DNA of 64,000 nt, taken from the NCBI GenBank assembly GCA_016294075.1, contig JAEDCQ010000002.1, positions 355,898-419,897 on the forward strand, given 5' to 3'. Both the position numbers and the translations under genes were made by a program. The notes under the pieces were generated by a model, which had not been told where the DNA came from, did not search any database, and worked only from the letters and a program-made list of their open reading frames with translations. Positions 26,628 through 36,006 of the stretch are shown here, piece by piece (the first letter of the stretch is position 1; the number at the start of each line of letters is the position of its first letter). The stretch is from Lachnospiraceae bacterium (lineage in GTDB: Bacteria > Bacillota > Clostridia > Lachnospirales > Lachnospiraceae).

Positions 26628-26672
26628 ATATAATGAAACATAAAAAATGTATTTCCAAAAGGAGGAGTAGTT

Positions 26673-26951
26673 ATGCGTATTGAGGCTTATAATAAGGTAC
26701 AGCAATTGTATAACAACAAAAATGTTTCTAAGCTCAAAAAGGAAAAAACTCATAGCTTCTCTGACCAGTTGCAGATTTCCAGTCTTGGTAAAGATATCCA
26801 GACCGCAAAACAGGCAGTAGTAAACAGCCCGGATGTCAGGGAAGATGTCACGGCTTCTATCAAAGAACGCATGGATGCAGGAACTTACCATGTAGACAGT
26901 GGCAGCTTTGCGGAAAAACTTTTTGAGAAATACAACAGCGCTATATTTTAG
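26673..26951 (+). CDS. flgM: anti-sigma-28 factor
   Basis: 92 residues. Binds sigma-28 until the hook is finished, then leaves through the flagellar export gate. The C-terminal half with DVREDVTASIKERMDAG and SGSFAEKLFEKY is typical of FlgM; the N-terminal half is polar and probably unfolded. AAAGGAGGAG precedes the ATG. It is the first gene behind its own sigma-28 promoter, the usual feedback arrangement. Confidence 0.9.
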   Translation: MRIEAYNKVQQLYNNKNVSKLKKEKTHSFSDQLQISSLGKDIQTAKQAVVNSPDVREDVTASIKERMDAGTYHVDSGSFAEKLFEKYNSAIF

Positions 26952-26963
26952 GAGGATATACCG

Positions 26964-27482
26964 GTGGCAAGCTTGATGGAAGAATTATTGGATACTCTTG
27001 AAAAAGAGAATGCGGAATATGAGAATTTATTGGCTCTTTCCATGAAGAAGACCCCGGTTATCGTTAGCGCAGATCTTGAGCAATTACAGCAAATCACGGA
27101 TGAGGAGCAGGAAATCGTCAGCAGAATCAATCGCCTTGACCGCGTCAGGGAAGATTGCATGAAACAGATTGCAGGCGTTATTAACAAGGATGTTAATGAG
27201 TTGACCTTAGGAATGGTTGTGGACATTTTTAAGAGGAAACCGGTCGAACACAAAAAACTTGCCGATGTGTATGACAGACTGAAGGATACCGTTTCGCAGA
27301 TGGCACGGATAAATAACCGGAACCGCGAACTGATTCAGAATTCTCTGGAATTGGTCCAGTTTGATATGAATATGCTTCAGGCAATGAAAACAGCCCCCGA
27401 AACGGCTAATTATACAAAAACTGCGTATAATTCAGGGGACATCATGGGGGCAGGAACCGGCAGATTTGATGCCAAGCAATAA
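26964..27482 (+). CDS. flgN: flagellar export chaperone FlgN
   Basis: 172-residue helical protein, expected to guard the hook-filament junction proteins FlgK and FlgL before export. MEELLDTLEKENAEYENLL starts a long coiled coil, as in the FlgN family. It begins with GTG at 26964; GGAGG (26951-26955) is 8 bases upstream and overlaps the flgM stop, so the two are coupled. The C-terminal 30 residues are polar and variable, probably the client-binding tail. Its clients follow directly. Confidence 0.88.
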   Translation: MASLMEELLDTLEKENAEYENLLALSMKKTPVIVSADLEQLQQITDEEQEIVSRINRLDRVREDCMKQIAGVINKDVNELTLGMVVDIFKRKPVEHKKLADVYDRLKDTVSQMARINNRNRELIQNSLELVQFDMNMLQAMKTAPETANYTKTAYNSGDIMGAGTGRFDAKQ

Positions 27483-27503
27483 CATCTAATGAGGTGATGA
27501 CGC

Positions 27504-29147
27504 ATGCCGTTAATGGGAAGTCTTTATATAGGCAAGTCGGGACTGCAGACGAGTCAGAATGCTTTAAATACAACTGCACACAACATGTCTAATGCCGATA
27601 CCAAAGGATACGTGCGCCAGCAGGTTATGTTAGGTACCGGCATCTATAATACAATCAAGGTGGATTTCAAAGCGGTTGCCAGCCAGCAGTTAGGACTCGG
27701 TGTTGAATATTCCAAAACAAGACAGGTAAGAGATTATTTTTTAGATCAGACATACAGAAAAGAACTGGGAAGGTGTGAATTTTATACTGTTTCCAGAGAC
27801 GCTTTAGAGGAAGTGGAATTTCTTCTGGATGAAATGAACGGAGAAACCTTTCAGGGTTCCCTGAATAATTTATGGACATCGGTACAGGAGCTTGCAAAGG
27901 ATCCGAGCAGTGCCGTGACCCAGGGGCTTTTGATAGAGCGCTGTTCCGAATTCTTAAACCGTGCACAGTCTGTTTACGGTGGACTGAAGGATTATCAGAA
28001 TAATTTAAATGCATCGGTAAAACAGAAGGTCGATACAATAAATGAATATGCAAAGCAAATCAAAGAGTTAAATGACAGTATCCGTTACATTGAGGTCGGA
28101 GGCTTTGAAGAGGCAAATGATTTGCGTGATACACGTAACCGTTTGGTTGATGAACTGGCAGGAATGGCGAATATCAGCTATTCGGAAGATATTGACGGTA
28201 ATATTTGTATCCAATTGGAAGGAGAAGATTTGGTAAAACGCGATGTCGTTTATGAAATCGGATTGGATACGGACCCCAATACGGGCTTTTACACACCGTT
28301 TTGGATTCACAATGCAAAATACACGACAAACAGTGACGGAACACGCGTTTATAATATAGAAGGCGCCAAGGTGTTTGATCTGGAGATGGTAGTTTCTTCT
28401 GACTTAAATACGGATGTCGGAAGCTTAAAGTCGACTTTAATGGCAAGAGGAGACCATATTGCCAATTATACCGATTTAAAGGAAGAGAATTATTCAAACT
28501 CTGTTTCCCAATCTGTTGTGATGAATGTTATGGCTGAATTTGATCAATTGATACATAATATTGCAACAACCATGAATAAAGTGATTGCAGATAATGCAGA
28601 TCCAAATACCGGTTATTTATGTGACCCTGCGACAGGGAAGCCGCTTCAGATATTCCAAAAGATTGCATCGGACGGATATGCTGCTGACGGAACATATATG
28701 GAAGAGAATCAGGATATCAATGAAACTCTTTATACGATTGATAATCTACAGATAAACCAGAAACTTTTACAGCAGCCGACGTTACTCGGTTTTGTGAAAA
28801 ATGATGATTCGGTGGACTTTGAGACCATGGAGCAGATGAAAGCAGCATTTATGGCACAGTCCAATACTCTGAATCCATATGTGAAAAAAACATCGAATTT
28901 TATAGATTATTACGGAGACCTTGTTTCACAGGTGGCAAACTCCGGTTCTGTATTCATCAGTGTTCTTACAAATCAGCAGAAAACAGTGGATTCCACATTT
29001 GCGGCAAGAGAGCAGATAATCGGTGTCTCACAGGATGAGGAGCTTACCAACATGGTAAAATTCCAGAATGCCTATAACGCATCCAGTCGATATATTAATG
29101 TAATAGACGAAATGCTGGAGCACATTCTGAATACACTCGGCTCATAA
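27504..29147 (+). CDS. flgK: flagellar hook-associated protein 1 (first copy)
   Basis: 547 residues. First hook-filament junction protein, exported through the flagellar type III system. The N-terminal LYIGKSGLQTSQNALNTTAH and NADTKGYVRQQV form the conserved rod/hook-type helix and loop; the C-terminus ends with NMVKFQNAYNASSRYINV, the matching helix. AGGTGAT precedes the ATG. A second, longer FlgK-like gene follows at 29174. Confidence 0.92.
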   Translation: MPLMGSLYIGKSGLQTSQNALNTTAHNMSNADTKGYVRQQVMLGTGIYNTIKVDFKAVASQQLGLGVEYSKTRQVRDYFLDQTYRKELGRCEFYTVSRDALEEVEFLLDEMNGETFQGSLNNLWTSVQELAKDPSSAVTQGLLIERCSEFLNRAQSVYGGLKDYQNNLNASVKQKVDTINEYAKQIKELNDSIRYIEVGGFEEANDLRDTRNRLVDELAGMANISYSEDIDGNICIQLEGEDLVKRDVVYEIGLDTDPNTGFYTPFWIHNAKYTTNSDGTRVYNIEGAKVFDLEMVVSSDLNTDVGSLKSTLMARGDHIANYTDLKEENYSNSVSQSVVMNVMAEFDQLIHNIATTMNKVIADNADPNTGYLCDPATGKPLQIFQKIASDGYAADGTYMEENQDINETLYTIDNLQINQKLLQQPTLLGFVKNDDSVDFETMEQMKAAFMAQSNTLNPYVKKTSNFIDYYGDLVSQVANSGSVFISVLTNQQKTVDSTFAAREQIIGVSQDEELTNMVKFQNAYNASSRYINVIDEMLEHILNTLGS

Positions 29148-29173
29148 GGTTAAGATAAGGAAAGGAGCAGCAT

Positions 29174-31099
29174 ATGCCTTCACAATTTTTTGGATTAAAC
29201 ATAGCATATACAGGGTTAACAGCCTCTAATGCTGCTTTGAATACAACAGCAAATAATATTTCCAATACGGAGACAAAGGGCTACAGCAGACAGCAGGTAA
29301 ATCAGGCTGCGGCTGAAGCACTTAGGACTTTTACGACTTATGGCTGTGCCGGTGCCGGTGTAGATGTCCTTTCGATTGAACGTATCCGGGATGAATTTTA
29401 CGATAACAAATATTGGGCGACAAATACAAATGCAGGACAATATAATATGAAGCAATATTATATGCATCAGGTTGAGGATTATTTCGCAGATGATGAGACA
29501 ACACAGGGCTTTGGAACGATTTTCAACAATATGATGAATGCTCTTGCAGAGGTAAAAAAGCAGAGCGGTACGCTTGCTACAAAGGCACAGTTTATCGGAT
29601 TTGCAGGTAATCTTACAGAATATTTTAACAGTATGGCAAATAACCTTGAATCGGTACAGAAGGATGTCAATTCCGAAATCAAGGTTAAGGTGGATGAGAT
29701 TAACTCAATTGCTTCCGAGCTTGCCACACTGAATAAGCAGATTAATGTGATTGAAATGAGCGGAGGAACTGCAAATGAGCTTCGTGACAAACGGACGCTT
29801 TTACTTGACAGCCTGTCCGCAGTAGTTGACATTGACGTAACGGAGATTCCGATTACGGATTCCTATAATCCGGAACGGGAGACAGGAGGTAACCGCTTTA
29901 TTGTAAAAATAGCGGGAGGGCAGACTCTTGTTGATACGAATGAATACAGGACGCTTTCCTGTATCGCAAGAACAAATAAAGAAAAAGTAAATCAGTCCGA
30001 TGCGGAAGGCTTGTATGATGTATATTGGGTTTCCGATAACCGTACAGGGACACTGGGAGATCAGTTTAATCTGCACAATCCTTTGCTCGGCGGGGAGCTG
30101 CAGGGACTTGTTGAAATGCGCGACGGAAATAACGGCGAGTATTTTAACGGAGTGGTTTCCAATGTGGAAAGCGCCGGCAAGGATGCTGACGGTCATTCAT
30201 TGAAAAAAGTCACGATTGAAGTGGATGATGCATATCTGCAGGATTTGAACAAATCTACCTTGTCGGATAACGGCGGGAAAATAACGATTGCCAATACGGT
30301 TTATTACTATAATGAATGGACCTATCACTATGATGCCGCTACAGGTAAAACCACTTATGACATTATTATTGATGAGAGTAAGAGTGGGGTTGGTGTTCCG
30401 GCAGGCAGTATAGGAAAAGAAGCTGCTATCGGAAAAAGTGTCAGATATCAGGGTATTCCGTATTACCAGCAGCAGATGAATGAATGGGTTCGTGTGTATG
30501 CGCAGGGAGTAAATGATATTCTTGCAGGCGGTTATGATGCATACGGTGGAAATGGACACAAGCTTTTTGCCGGAGATAAAGAAACAGACGATGCCCAATA
30601 TGAATTTACAAACCGTTATTCACAAACCGATGCAGACGGGAAGCGTATTTCAGAAAGTATCCATGTAGCTGCTGACAGCTATTACAGACTGACAGCCAAG
30701 AATTTTAATGTATTGGATGTTATGGCTGAAGACCCGGATTTGCTTGCAACCAAGACCGATAAAACAGCCGGTTCTGATGAGTATGGGAATGTAACAAAGC
30801 TTTTAAATATGCCTAATGATAAAAAAGCGGCCAGCTTCAGGGGAGCACCTACTGCGGATTTCCTGACCTGTATTCTGGCGGATGTAGCTTTGAATGCCAA
30901 CAGTGCAAATACATTTTACGGAACCTATTCCAATGTCGGAAAGGCAATTGATAATCAGAGGACATCGATTTCGGGTGTGGATAAGGATGAAGAAGCGGTA
31001 AATCTGGTAAAATACCAGAATGCATATACATTGGCTTCTAAAATGATTCAGACTTTGACGGAAGTATACGACCGTCTGATTCTGCAAACAGGAGTATAA
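29174..31099 (+). CDS. flgK: flagellar hook-associated protein 1 (second copy)
   Basis: 641 residues. Same conserved ends as the first copy (NTTANNISNTETKGYSRQQV and LVKYQNAYTLASKMI) but the middle is clearly different and about 90 residues longer. Central insertions would form surface-exposed domains at the junction. AAAGGAGCAG precedes the ATG. Sequence divergence argues for an old duplication with two distinct roles, for example alternating junction proteins. Confidence 0.88.
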   Translation: MPSQFFGLNIAYTGLTASNAALNTTANNISNTETKGYSRQQVNQAAAEALRTFTTYGCAGAGVDVLSIERIRDEFYDNKYWATNTNAGQYNMKQYYMHQVEDYFADDETTQGFGTIFNNMMNALAEVKKQSGTLATKAQFIGFAGNLTEYFNSMANNLESVQKDVNSEIKVKVDEINSIASELATLNKQINVIEMSGGTANELRDKRTLLLDSLSAVVDIDVTEIPITDSYNPERETGGNRFIVKIAGGQTLVDTNEYRTLSCIARTNKEKVNQSDAEGLYDVYWVSDNRTGTLGDQFNLHNPLLGGELQGLVEMRDGNNGEYFNGVVSNVESAGKDADGHSLKKVTIEVDDAYLQDLNKSTLSDNGGKITIANTVYYYNEWTYHYDAATGKTTYDIIIDESKSGVGVPAGSIGKEAAIGKSVRYQGIPYYQQQMNEWVRVYAQGVNDILAGGYDAYGGNGHKLFAGDKETDDAQYEFTNRYSQTDADGKRISESIHVAADSYYRLTAKNFNVLDVMAEDPDLLATKTDKTAGSDEYGNVTKLLNMPNDKKAASFRGAPTADFLTCILADVALNANSANTFYGTYSNVGKAIDNQRTSISGVDKDEEAVNLVKYQNAYTLASKMIQTLTEVYDRLILQTGV

Positions 31100-31122
31100 C
31101 AAACATTTATAACAAATGTTTG
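31100..31122 (+). repeat. perfect inverted repeat between flgK and flgL
   Basis: CAAACATTT, a 5-base loop, AAATGTTTG. No T tract follows, so it is more likely an RNA stability or processing hairpin, or a protein site, than a terminator. Confidence 0.6.
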
Positions 31123-31147
31123 TATGACAAAACAGGGGTGATGAGAA

Positions 31148-32785
31148 TTGAGAATTACAGCAAAGGTTATACAAAATAATACATTGTCCAATATTAATAC
31201 AAACAAGCTCTTGCAGGATAAATTGAGCACCCAGATGGCTACGGAGAAAAAAATCAACCGTCCGTCCGATGATCCTGTAGTTGCAATCCGCGCCCTACGC
31301 CTTCGAACAAACGTAAGCCAGGTTACACAGTATTATGAAAAAAATGCACCCGATGCCGAAAGCTGGTTAAAGATTACAGAAGATGCGCTAACAACCGTAT
31401 CGGAAGTAATTACGGATATGATTAAGCAGTGTAGCAGCGGAGCCAATGAAAAGCTTACAAGCGAAGACCGTAATGCGATTCTGGATGCATTAAAGAGTCT
31501 TCGTGATGAAGTGTATGCCACAGGAAATGCGGATTATGCAGGCAGAAGCGTATTTACCGGGTATCGTACGGAAAGCACACTCAAATTTACGGCAGATACA
31601 AAGAAATCCTACAAAATCACAGAGGAAATCGGTACGAATGCAATTGATACGATTACACATGTAAAAATAGGCGATTTAAACAGTATTAACGATGCCAATT
31701 TTTCGGATGACGGTACGGATGCATCGAAGCCCATAGATTATGCGGGGATTACCGAGCAGAATGTAGAAGAAATGTCTGTTTATCGTATCCGTCTTTCCTA
31801 TAGTGATGTAGATAGAGTTTCGAAGGACGGAATGGGTCCTCAAATTACTTACTATGATGAGGCAAGCAACAGTTTTGTGCCGGTTAAGGTTAAGTATGAT
31901 TCGAACGGAGATGGCAACTTAGACGCTGAAAGTGAAGTAATACCGGAGGTTAAATCTGTAGACGATATTCCGAACCCATATGAGAGCGTGCCTAAAACGG
32001 GAGCAATTTTAATAAAGGAAACAGGGGAACTGTTAATCGGGGAAGACGTATATAATGAACTGATGTCTCATAAGGACAATGTCAATACGACATATGATGA
32101 GTCCTCTATTCATATTACCTATCAGAAAACAAATTGGGAAAAGGATGATTTAAAGCCGGAGCATTATTTTACCTGCACGGATATGACAGATTTAACAAAT
32201 CAGATTACTTATAATGAAAACTACACAATACCCGGGGCGGAGGTTGAAAAACAGGTTATAGAATATGATGTGGGTATGAACCAGTCAATTCGTGTCAATA
32301 CAACGGCAGATGAAGTGTTTCAGCATGCAATCGGAAGAGACGTAGATGACCTTGTTTCTGCGATGCAGGCCGTTGTAGATATGGAAAAGACAGTAGAAAA
32401 GCTGAAGGGTATGGCAGAAGATACAAAGTACAATGAATCGGAAAAGAAAATTATCAACAATCAGCTGGATGCAGCCAATAAAGCCCTGACAATGCTTTCT
32501 GAAAAAGCACAGAAGGTCTTTGAAAGCGGTATCACAAAGATGCAGGGGCATCTTGATACAGCTAATCTTGCTACCACAAACTGCGGTACAAGAAGTAAGA
32601 GGCTTGAACTGATACAGACAAGGCTGATGTCCCAGAAGACCAGCTTTGAAACATTGGAATCCGAAAATGAAAATGTAGATATAACGGAAGTTGCAATACA
32701 GTTAAGCAGTGCAAAGCTAACCTATGAAGCAGCGTTGATGGCAACCGGAAAAATTTTACAGACTTCACTGATGAATTATATTTAA
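31148..32785 (+). CDS. flgL: flagellar hook-associated protein 3
   Basis: 545 residues. Second hook-filament junction protein. MRITAKVIQNNTLSNINTNK and PSDDPVVAIRALRLR at the N-terminus and AAIQLSSAKLTYEAALMATG-like helix at the C-terminus are typical (actual text VAIQLSSAKLTYEAAL). The start is TTG at 31148. An ATG 7 bases upstream is out of frame because GAGAATT is duplicated there. The protein is longer than most FlgL (about 300), with an inserted central region of roughly 250 residues containing DGNLDAESE-type acidic loops. Confidence 0.9.
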   Translation: MRITAKVIQNNTLSNINTNKLLQDKLSTQMATEKKINRPSDDPVVAIRALRLRTNVSQVTQYYEKNAPDAESWLKITEDALTTVSEVITDMIKQCSSGANEKLTSEDRNAILDALKSLRDEVYATGNADYAGRSVFTGYRTESTLKFTADTKKSYKITEEIGTNAIDTITHVKIGDLNSINDANFSDDGTDASKPIDYAGITEQNVEEMSVYRIRLSYSDVDRVSKDGMGPQITYYDEASNSFVPVKVKYDSNGDGNLDAESEVIPEVKSVDDIPNPYESVPKTGAILIKETGELLIGEDVYNELMSHKDNVNTTYDESSIHITYQKTNWEKDDLKPEHYFTCTDMTDLTNQITYNENYTIPGAEVEKQVIEYDVGMNQSIRVNTTADEVFQHAIGRDVDDLVSAMQAVVDMEKTVEKLKGMAEDTKYNESEKKIINNQLDAANKALTMLSEKAQKVFESGITKMQGHLDTANLATTNCGTRSKRLELIQTRLMSQKTSFETLESENENVDITEVAIQLSSAKLTYEAALMATGKILQTSLMNYI

Positions 32786-32800
32786 ATAAAGGAGATGCTT

Positions 32801-33262
32801 ATGAAAATAAATACAAGAGTATTTGGTGAGATTGATATTGAAGAAACAAAAATCATTCATTTTCCGGGCGGTATTATCGGATTTCCGGATATGACGGATT
32901 TTGCATTGATTCATGATTCTGAAAAGAAATCTGTCTGCGCGGTAAGATGGCTGCAGTCTATGCAGGAGCCTAATTTTGCAATGCCGGTAGTGGACCCGCT
33001 CGCAGTAGTGCCGGACTATAATCCGGAGGTGGAAGATGAGCTTTTAAAGCCGATTCATATTACGGATCCGGAATCGGTTCTGGTATTGGTTACTTTGACA
33101 GTACCAAAGGATATTACGAAAATGACAATTAATCTTCAGGCTCCTCTTGTTATCAATGCAGATGAAAAGAAAGCATGTCAGATTATTGTAGATACAGATA
33201 AATACCCTGTTCGTTTCCCCATCTATGATATCATTGAAAAAATGAAAAAGGAGGGAAAATAA
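32801..33262 (+). CDS. fliW: flagellar assembly factor, CsrA antagonist
   Basis: 153 residues. Binds either flagellin or CsrA; when flagellin is used up, FliW releases CsrA repression. GEIDIEETKIIHFPGGIIGF and PDYNPEV are family hallmarks. ATG 32801 has GGAG 6 bases upstream; the in-frame ATG at 32795 lies too close to it. The stop codon touches the csrA start, the standard pairing. Confidence 0.94.
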   Translation: MKINTRVFGEIDIEETKIIHFPGGIIGFPDMTDFALIHDSEKKSVCAVRWLQSMQEPNFAMPVVDPLAVVPDYNPEVEDELLKPIHITDPESVLVLVTLTVPKDITKMTINLQAPLVINADEKKACQIIVDTDKYPVRFPIYDIIEKMKKEGK

Positions 33263-33481
33263 ATGTTAGCATTATCCAGAAAAAAGAATGAAGCCCTGAT
33301 GATTAATAACAATATAGAAATTACGATTTTAGATATTAAGGGTGATCAGGTTAAGATTGGCATTTCCGCTCCGAAGGATGTATCTATTTACAGAAAAGAG
33401 GTATATCTCCAGATTCAGGAATCAAATAAGGAAGCTATGAGCGAAAATGATCTTGGTGCATTGGCGGATTTTTTGGAATAG
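33263..33481 (+). CDS. csrA: carbon storage regulator, RNA-binding translational repressor
   Basis: 72 residues. Dimeric RNA-binding protein that recognises GGA in hairpin loops and blocks ribosome access. MLALSRKKNEALMINNNIEI and VKIGISAPKDVSIYRKEVY match the family. GGAGGGAAAATAA directly before the ATG overlaps the end of fliW. Its likely targets are the two flagellin leaders at 36534-36700 and 38052-38139. Confidence 0.96.
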   Translation: MLALSRKKNEALMINNNIEITILDIKGDQVKIGISAPKDVSIYRKEVYLQIQESNKEAMSENDLGALADFLE

Positions 33482-33501
33482 TTAAATAACAGGTATGGAC
33501 T

Positions 33502-33555
33502 GCGGCAGAATTTTTTGGGTTTTTATAAAAAATTTTCTGCCGCTGTTAATTTTTT
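33502..33555 (+). terminator. terminator after csrA
   Basis: GCGGCAGAA (33502-33510) pairs with TTCTGCCGC (33535-33543), extended by T6/A6 pairing with a small bulge. T6 at 33550-33555 follows and overlaps the next promoter. Confidence 0.75.
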
Positions 33556-33573
33556 GAAAGAAAAAACCGATAT
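33547..33573 (+). promoter_or_regulatory. sigma-28 promoter for the flaG operon
   Basis: TAAT (33547-33550), 15-base spacer, ACCGATAT (33566-33573). One mismatch in the -35 element. Confidence 0.7.
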
Positions 33574-33646
33574 AAGGCATAGAAACAGTTTTTCCCGCCA
33601 AGGACAGGGAATGATTTGATACATGAAGAACATGGAGGTGATTCAT

Positions 33647-34078
33647 ATGGCAATAGAACCATTAGGAAGCATGACTGCAATATCCGTGCAGGCAACTACA
33701 AAACCACAGATGGTAGAGCAAAGACAGAATGATATAAACAGGGGAGCATATTCTTCTGACAGTGCAGTACCCATGGTGGATTTGACAACACCGATGGTAG
33801 CGCAGACTGCCGAGAGCAATACAAATCAGAATGAGAATAAACAGCAGGACGATTCCAAGAACATGGAAGCGATTAAAAAGGCTGTTGACAATTTAAACAA
33901 GAGCATGAAAAATACGTCTGCTATTTTCGGTATTCATGAAGCTACAAACCGCGTAACGATTAAAATCGTAGATAAGCAGACAAGAGAAGTGATTAAAGAA
34001 CTTCCGCCTGAAAAGACATTGGATATGATTTCCAGAGTATGGGAATTGGCAGGAATGTTGGTGGATGAAAAGAGATAG
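33647..34078 (+). CDS. flaG: FlaG family flagellar protein
   Basis: 143 residues. The conserved C-terminal half, FGIHEATNRVTIKIVDKQT and REVIKELPPEKTLDMISR, defines the FlaG family, linked to filament length and motility. The N-terminal half is Gln/Asn-rich and low in complexity. GGAGGTGAT lies 6 bases before ATG 33647, which is preferred to the upstream in-frame ATG at 33623. fliD follows after 11 bases. Confidence 0.9.
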   Translation: MAIEPLGSMTAISVQATTKPQMVEQRQNDINRGAYSSDSAVPMVDLTTPMVAQTAESNTNQNENKQQDDSKNMEAIKKAVDNLNKSMKNTSAIFGIHEATNRVTIKIVDKQTREVIKELPPEKTLDMISRVWELAGMLVDEKR

Positions 34079-34089
34079 GAGGTGCCCAT

Positions 34090-35589
34090 ATGGCTATTAG
34101 ATTATCCGGCTTAAGCTCCGGTATGGACACAGAGAGCATTGTTGCAGAATTGGTTAAGGCGAAATCCATAAAGAAGGATAAATTGGTTGGGGAACAGAAG
34201 AAGCTTTCCTGGAAACAGGATGCGTGGAAGGAACTGAACACCAAAATTTATTCCTTTTACAGCAAGACGTTAAGTAACCTTCGTTTTAAATCCGACTATA
34301 ATAAGAAAACAACTACCGCTTCCCATTCGGCAGTATCCGTTATTACGAGCGGAGAGGCACCCAACTGCGTGCAGACCTTAAAGATTGAAAAAATGGCGGC
34401 AGCAGGGTATTTGACGGGGAAAGAGCTGGCGAGTGAACCGGGTACTTATACTTCCTCTGCGAAGATAACGAGTCTGCCTGTTGATGATACAAATACGATA
34501 CAGGCAGGTGCTTCTTTTACTATTTCTGCGAATGGAGAATCAAAGGAAATAAATATTACGGAAGATACTACTATTTCTGATGTAGTAAGTGCAATGCGTG
34601 AAGTTGGTGTAAATGCCAATTTTGATGAAAAAAATCAAAGATTTTATATCAGCGCAAAGAGTACCGGCGCAGCAAATGATTTTACGATTACCGCAAATAA
34701 TGATGCGGGAACAAAAGCACTTAAAGGACTTGGTATTTCAGATGAGGCTACCCGTATTGCAGGAAGCGATGCGGAAATAAAATTAAACAATGCAACCTAT
34801 AAGTCAGACCGTAATACATTTGAAATTAACGGACTGACTATCAGCATCAATTCCTATACGGATCAGGAAATCACGCTGACCACACAGGAAGATACAAACG
34901 GTATCTATGATATGGTCAAGAATTTCTTTAAGGAATATAATGAGCTGATTAACGAAATGGATAAGCTCTACAATGCAAAATCCGCCAGCAAGTATGACAT
35001 GCTGACAGACGAGGAAAGAGAAGCGCTTCCGGAAAAGGAAGCGGAGGAATGGGATGAGAAGATTAAAAGTGCACTCCTTCGCCGCGATTCCACTCTCGGG
35101 ACCGTATTTGATTCCATGAAAACCATAATGCTTTCCGGTGTGGAAATGGCTGACGGTTCCACCTTGTATCTGAGTGATTTTGGAATTAACACACTGGGAT
35201 ATTTTAATGCAAAAGAATTTGAAAAAAATGCCTATCATATTGAAGGAAACCCGGATGATACGGATGTCGCAAATAAGACGGATAAGCTGAAAGCTGCTAT
35301 TGCCAGTGACCCGGATACAGTGGCGGATTTCTTTGCAAGACTTTCCAGAAATTTATATGGAAAATTAGATGATCTTATGGCAAGAACCGATTACAGTTCG
35401 GCATTTACGGTATATAACGATAAGTCATTAAAGGAAGAATATACAAAATATACTGAAAAAATTTCCAGCCAGGAAGAAAAAATTGCAGATTTTGAGGACC
35501 GATATTATAAAAAATTTGCAAAGATGGAAGCTGCGATGAGCAAGCTTAACAGCCAGCAGAGTTCCATTTCATCTTTATTCGGAATGTAA
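34090..35589 (+). CDS. fliD: flagellar filament cap protein
   Basis: 499 residues. Forms the cap under which flagellin subunits are added. The N-terminus RLSGLSSGMDTESIVAELV and the C-terminal coiled coil with FEDRYYKKFAKMEAAMSKL fit FliD. The central domains contain repeated beta-rich segments (TISANGESKEINITEDTTIS). GGAGGTGCC precedes the ATG. Confidence 0.94.
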   Translation: MAIRLSGLSSGMDTESIVAELVKAKSIKKDKLVGEQKKLSWKQDAWKELNTKIYSFYSKTLSNLRFKSDYNKKTTTASHSAVSVITSGEAPNCVQTLKIEKMAAAGYLTGKELASEPGTYTSSAKITSLPVDDTNTIQAGASFTISANGESKEINITEDTTISDVVSAMREVGVNANFDEKNQRFYISAKSTGAANDFTITANNDAGTKALKGLGISDEATRIAGSDAEIKLNNATYKSDRNTFEINGLTISINSYTDQEITLTTQEDTNGIYDMVKNFFKEYNELINEMDKLYNAKSASKYDMLTDEEREALPEKEAEEWDEKIKSALLRRDSTLGTVFDSMKTIMLSGVEMADGSTLYLSDFGINTLGYFNAKEFEKNAYHIEGNPDDTDVANKTDKLKAAIASDPDTVADFFARLSRNLYGKLDDLMARTDYSSAFTVYNDKSLKEEYTKYTEKISSQEEKIADFEDRYYKKFAKMEAAMSKLNSQQSSISSLFGM

Positions 35590-35619
35590 AACTACAGGTT
35601 ACAAACAGGAGGCAACGGA

Positions 35620-36006
35620 ATGGTAGGACAAAATCCATACGCACAATATAAAAACAGCAAAATTTTAACAGCTTCACCGGCAGAGCTTACTTTAATGTTG
35701 TATGAAGGCGCCATAAAATTCTGTAATATTGCCATTATGGGTATTGAGCAGAATGATGTGGAAAAAACACATAATAATATTGTCAAGGTACAGAGAATCA
35801 TCGATGAGTTCCGTGCTACATTGGATCATAAATACCCGGTATCAGAGGATTTTGACCGCGTGTATGTCTATATTCTGCAGAGATTGTTTGAAGCAAATGT
35901 GAAAAAGGATAAAGAGATTTTAGAAGAGGTTTTAGAGCATCTTCGTTCCATGCGTGATACATGGAAAGAGGTCATGAATTCATGCCGTGAAAGAGGTGCG
36001 GTATGA
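35620..36006 (+). CDS. fliS: flagellin export chaperone
   Basis: 128 residues, helical. Binds the C-terminus of flagellin and keeps it unfolded for export. NPYAQYKNSKILTASPAELTL and LYEGAIKF are diagnostic. GGAGGCAACGGA precedes the ATG. The end overlaps the next start by 4 bases. Confidence 0.95.
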   Translation: MVGQNPYAQYKNSKILTASPAELTLMLYEGAIKFCNIAIMGIEQNDVEKTHNNIVKVQRIIDEFRATLDHKYPVSEDFDRVYVYILQRLFEANVKKDKEILEEVLEHLRSMRDTWKEVMNSCRERGAV

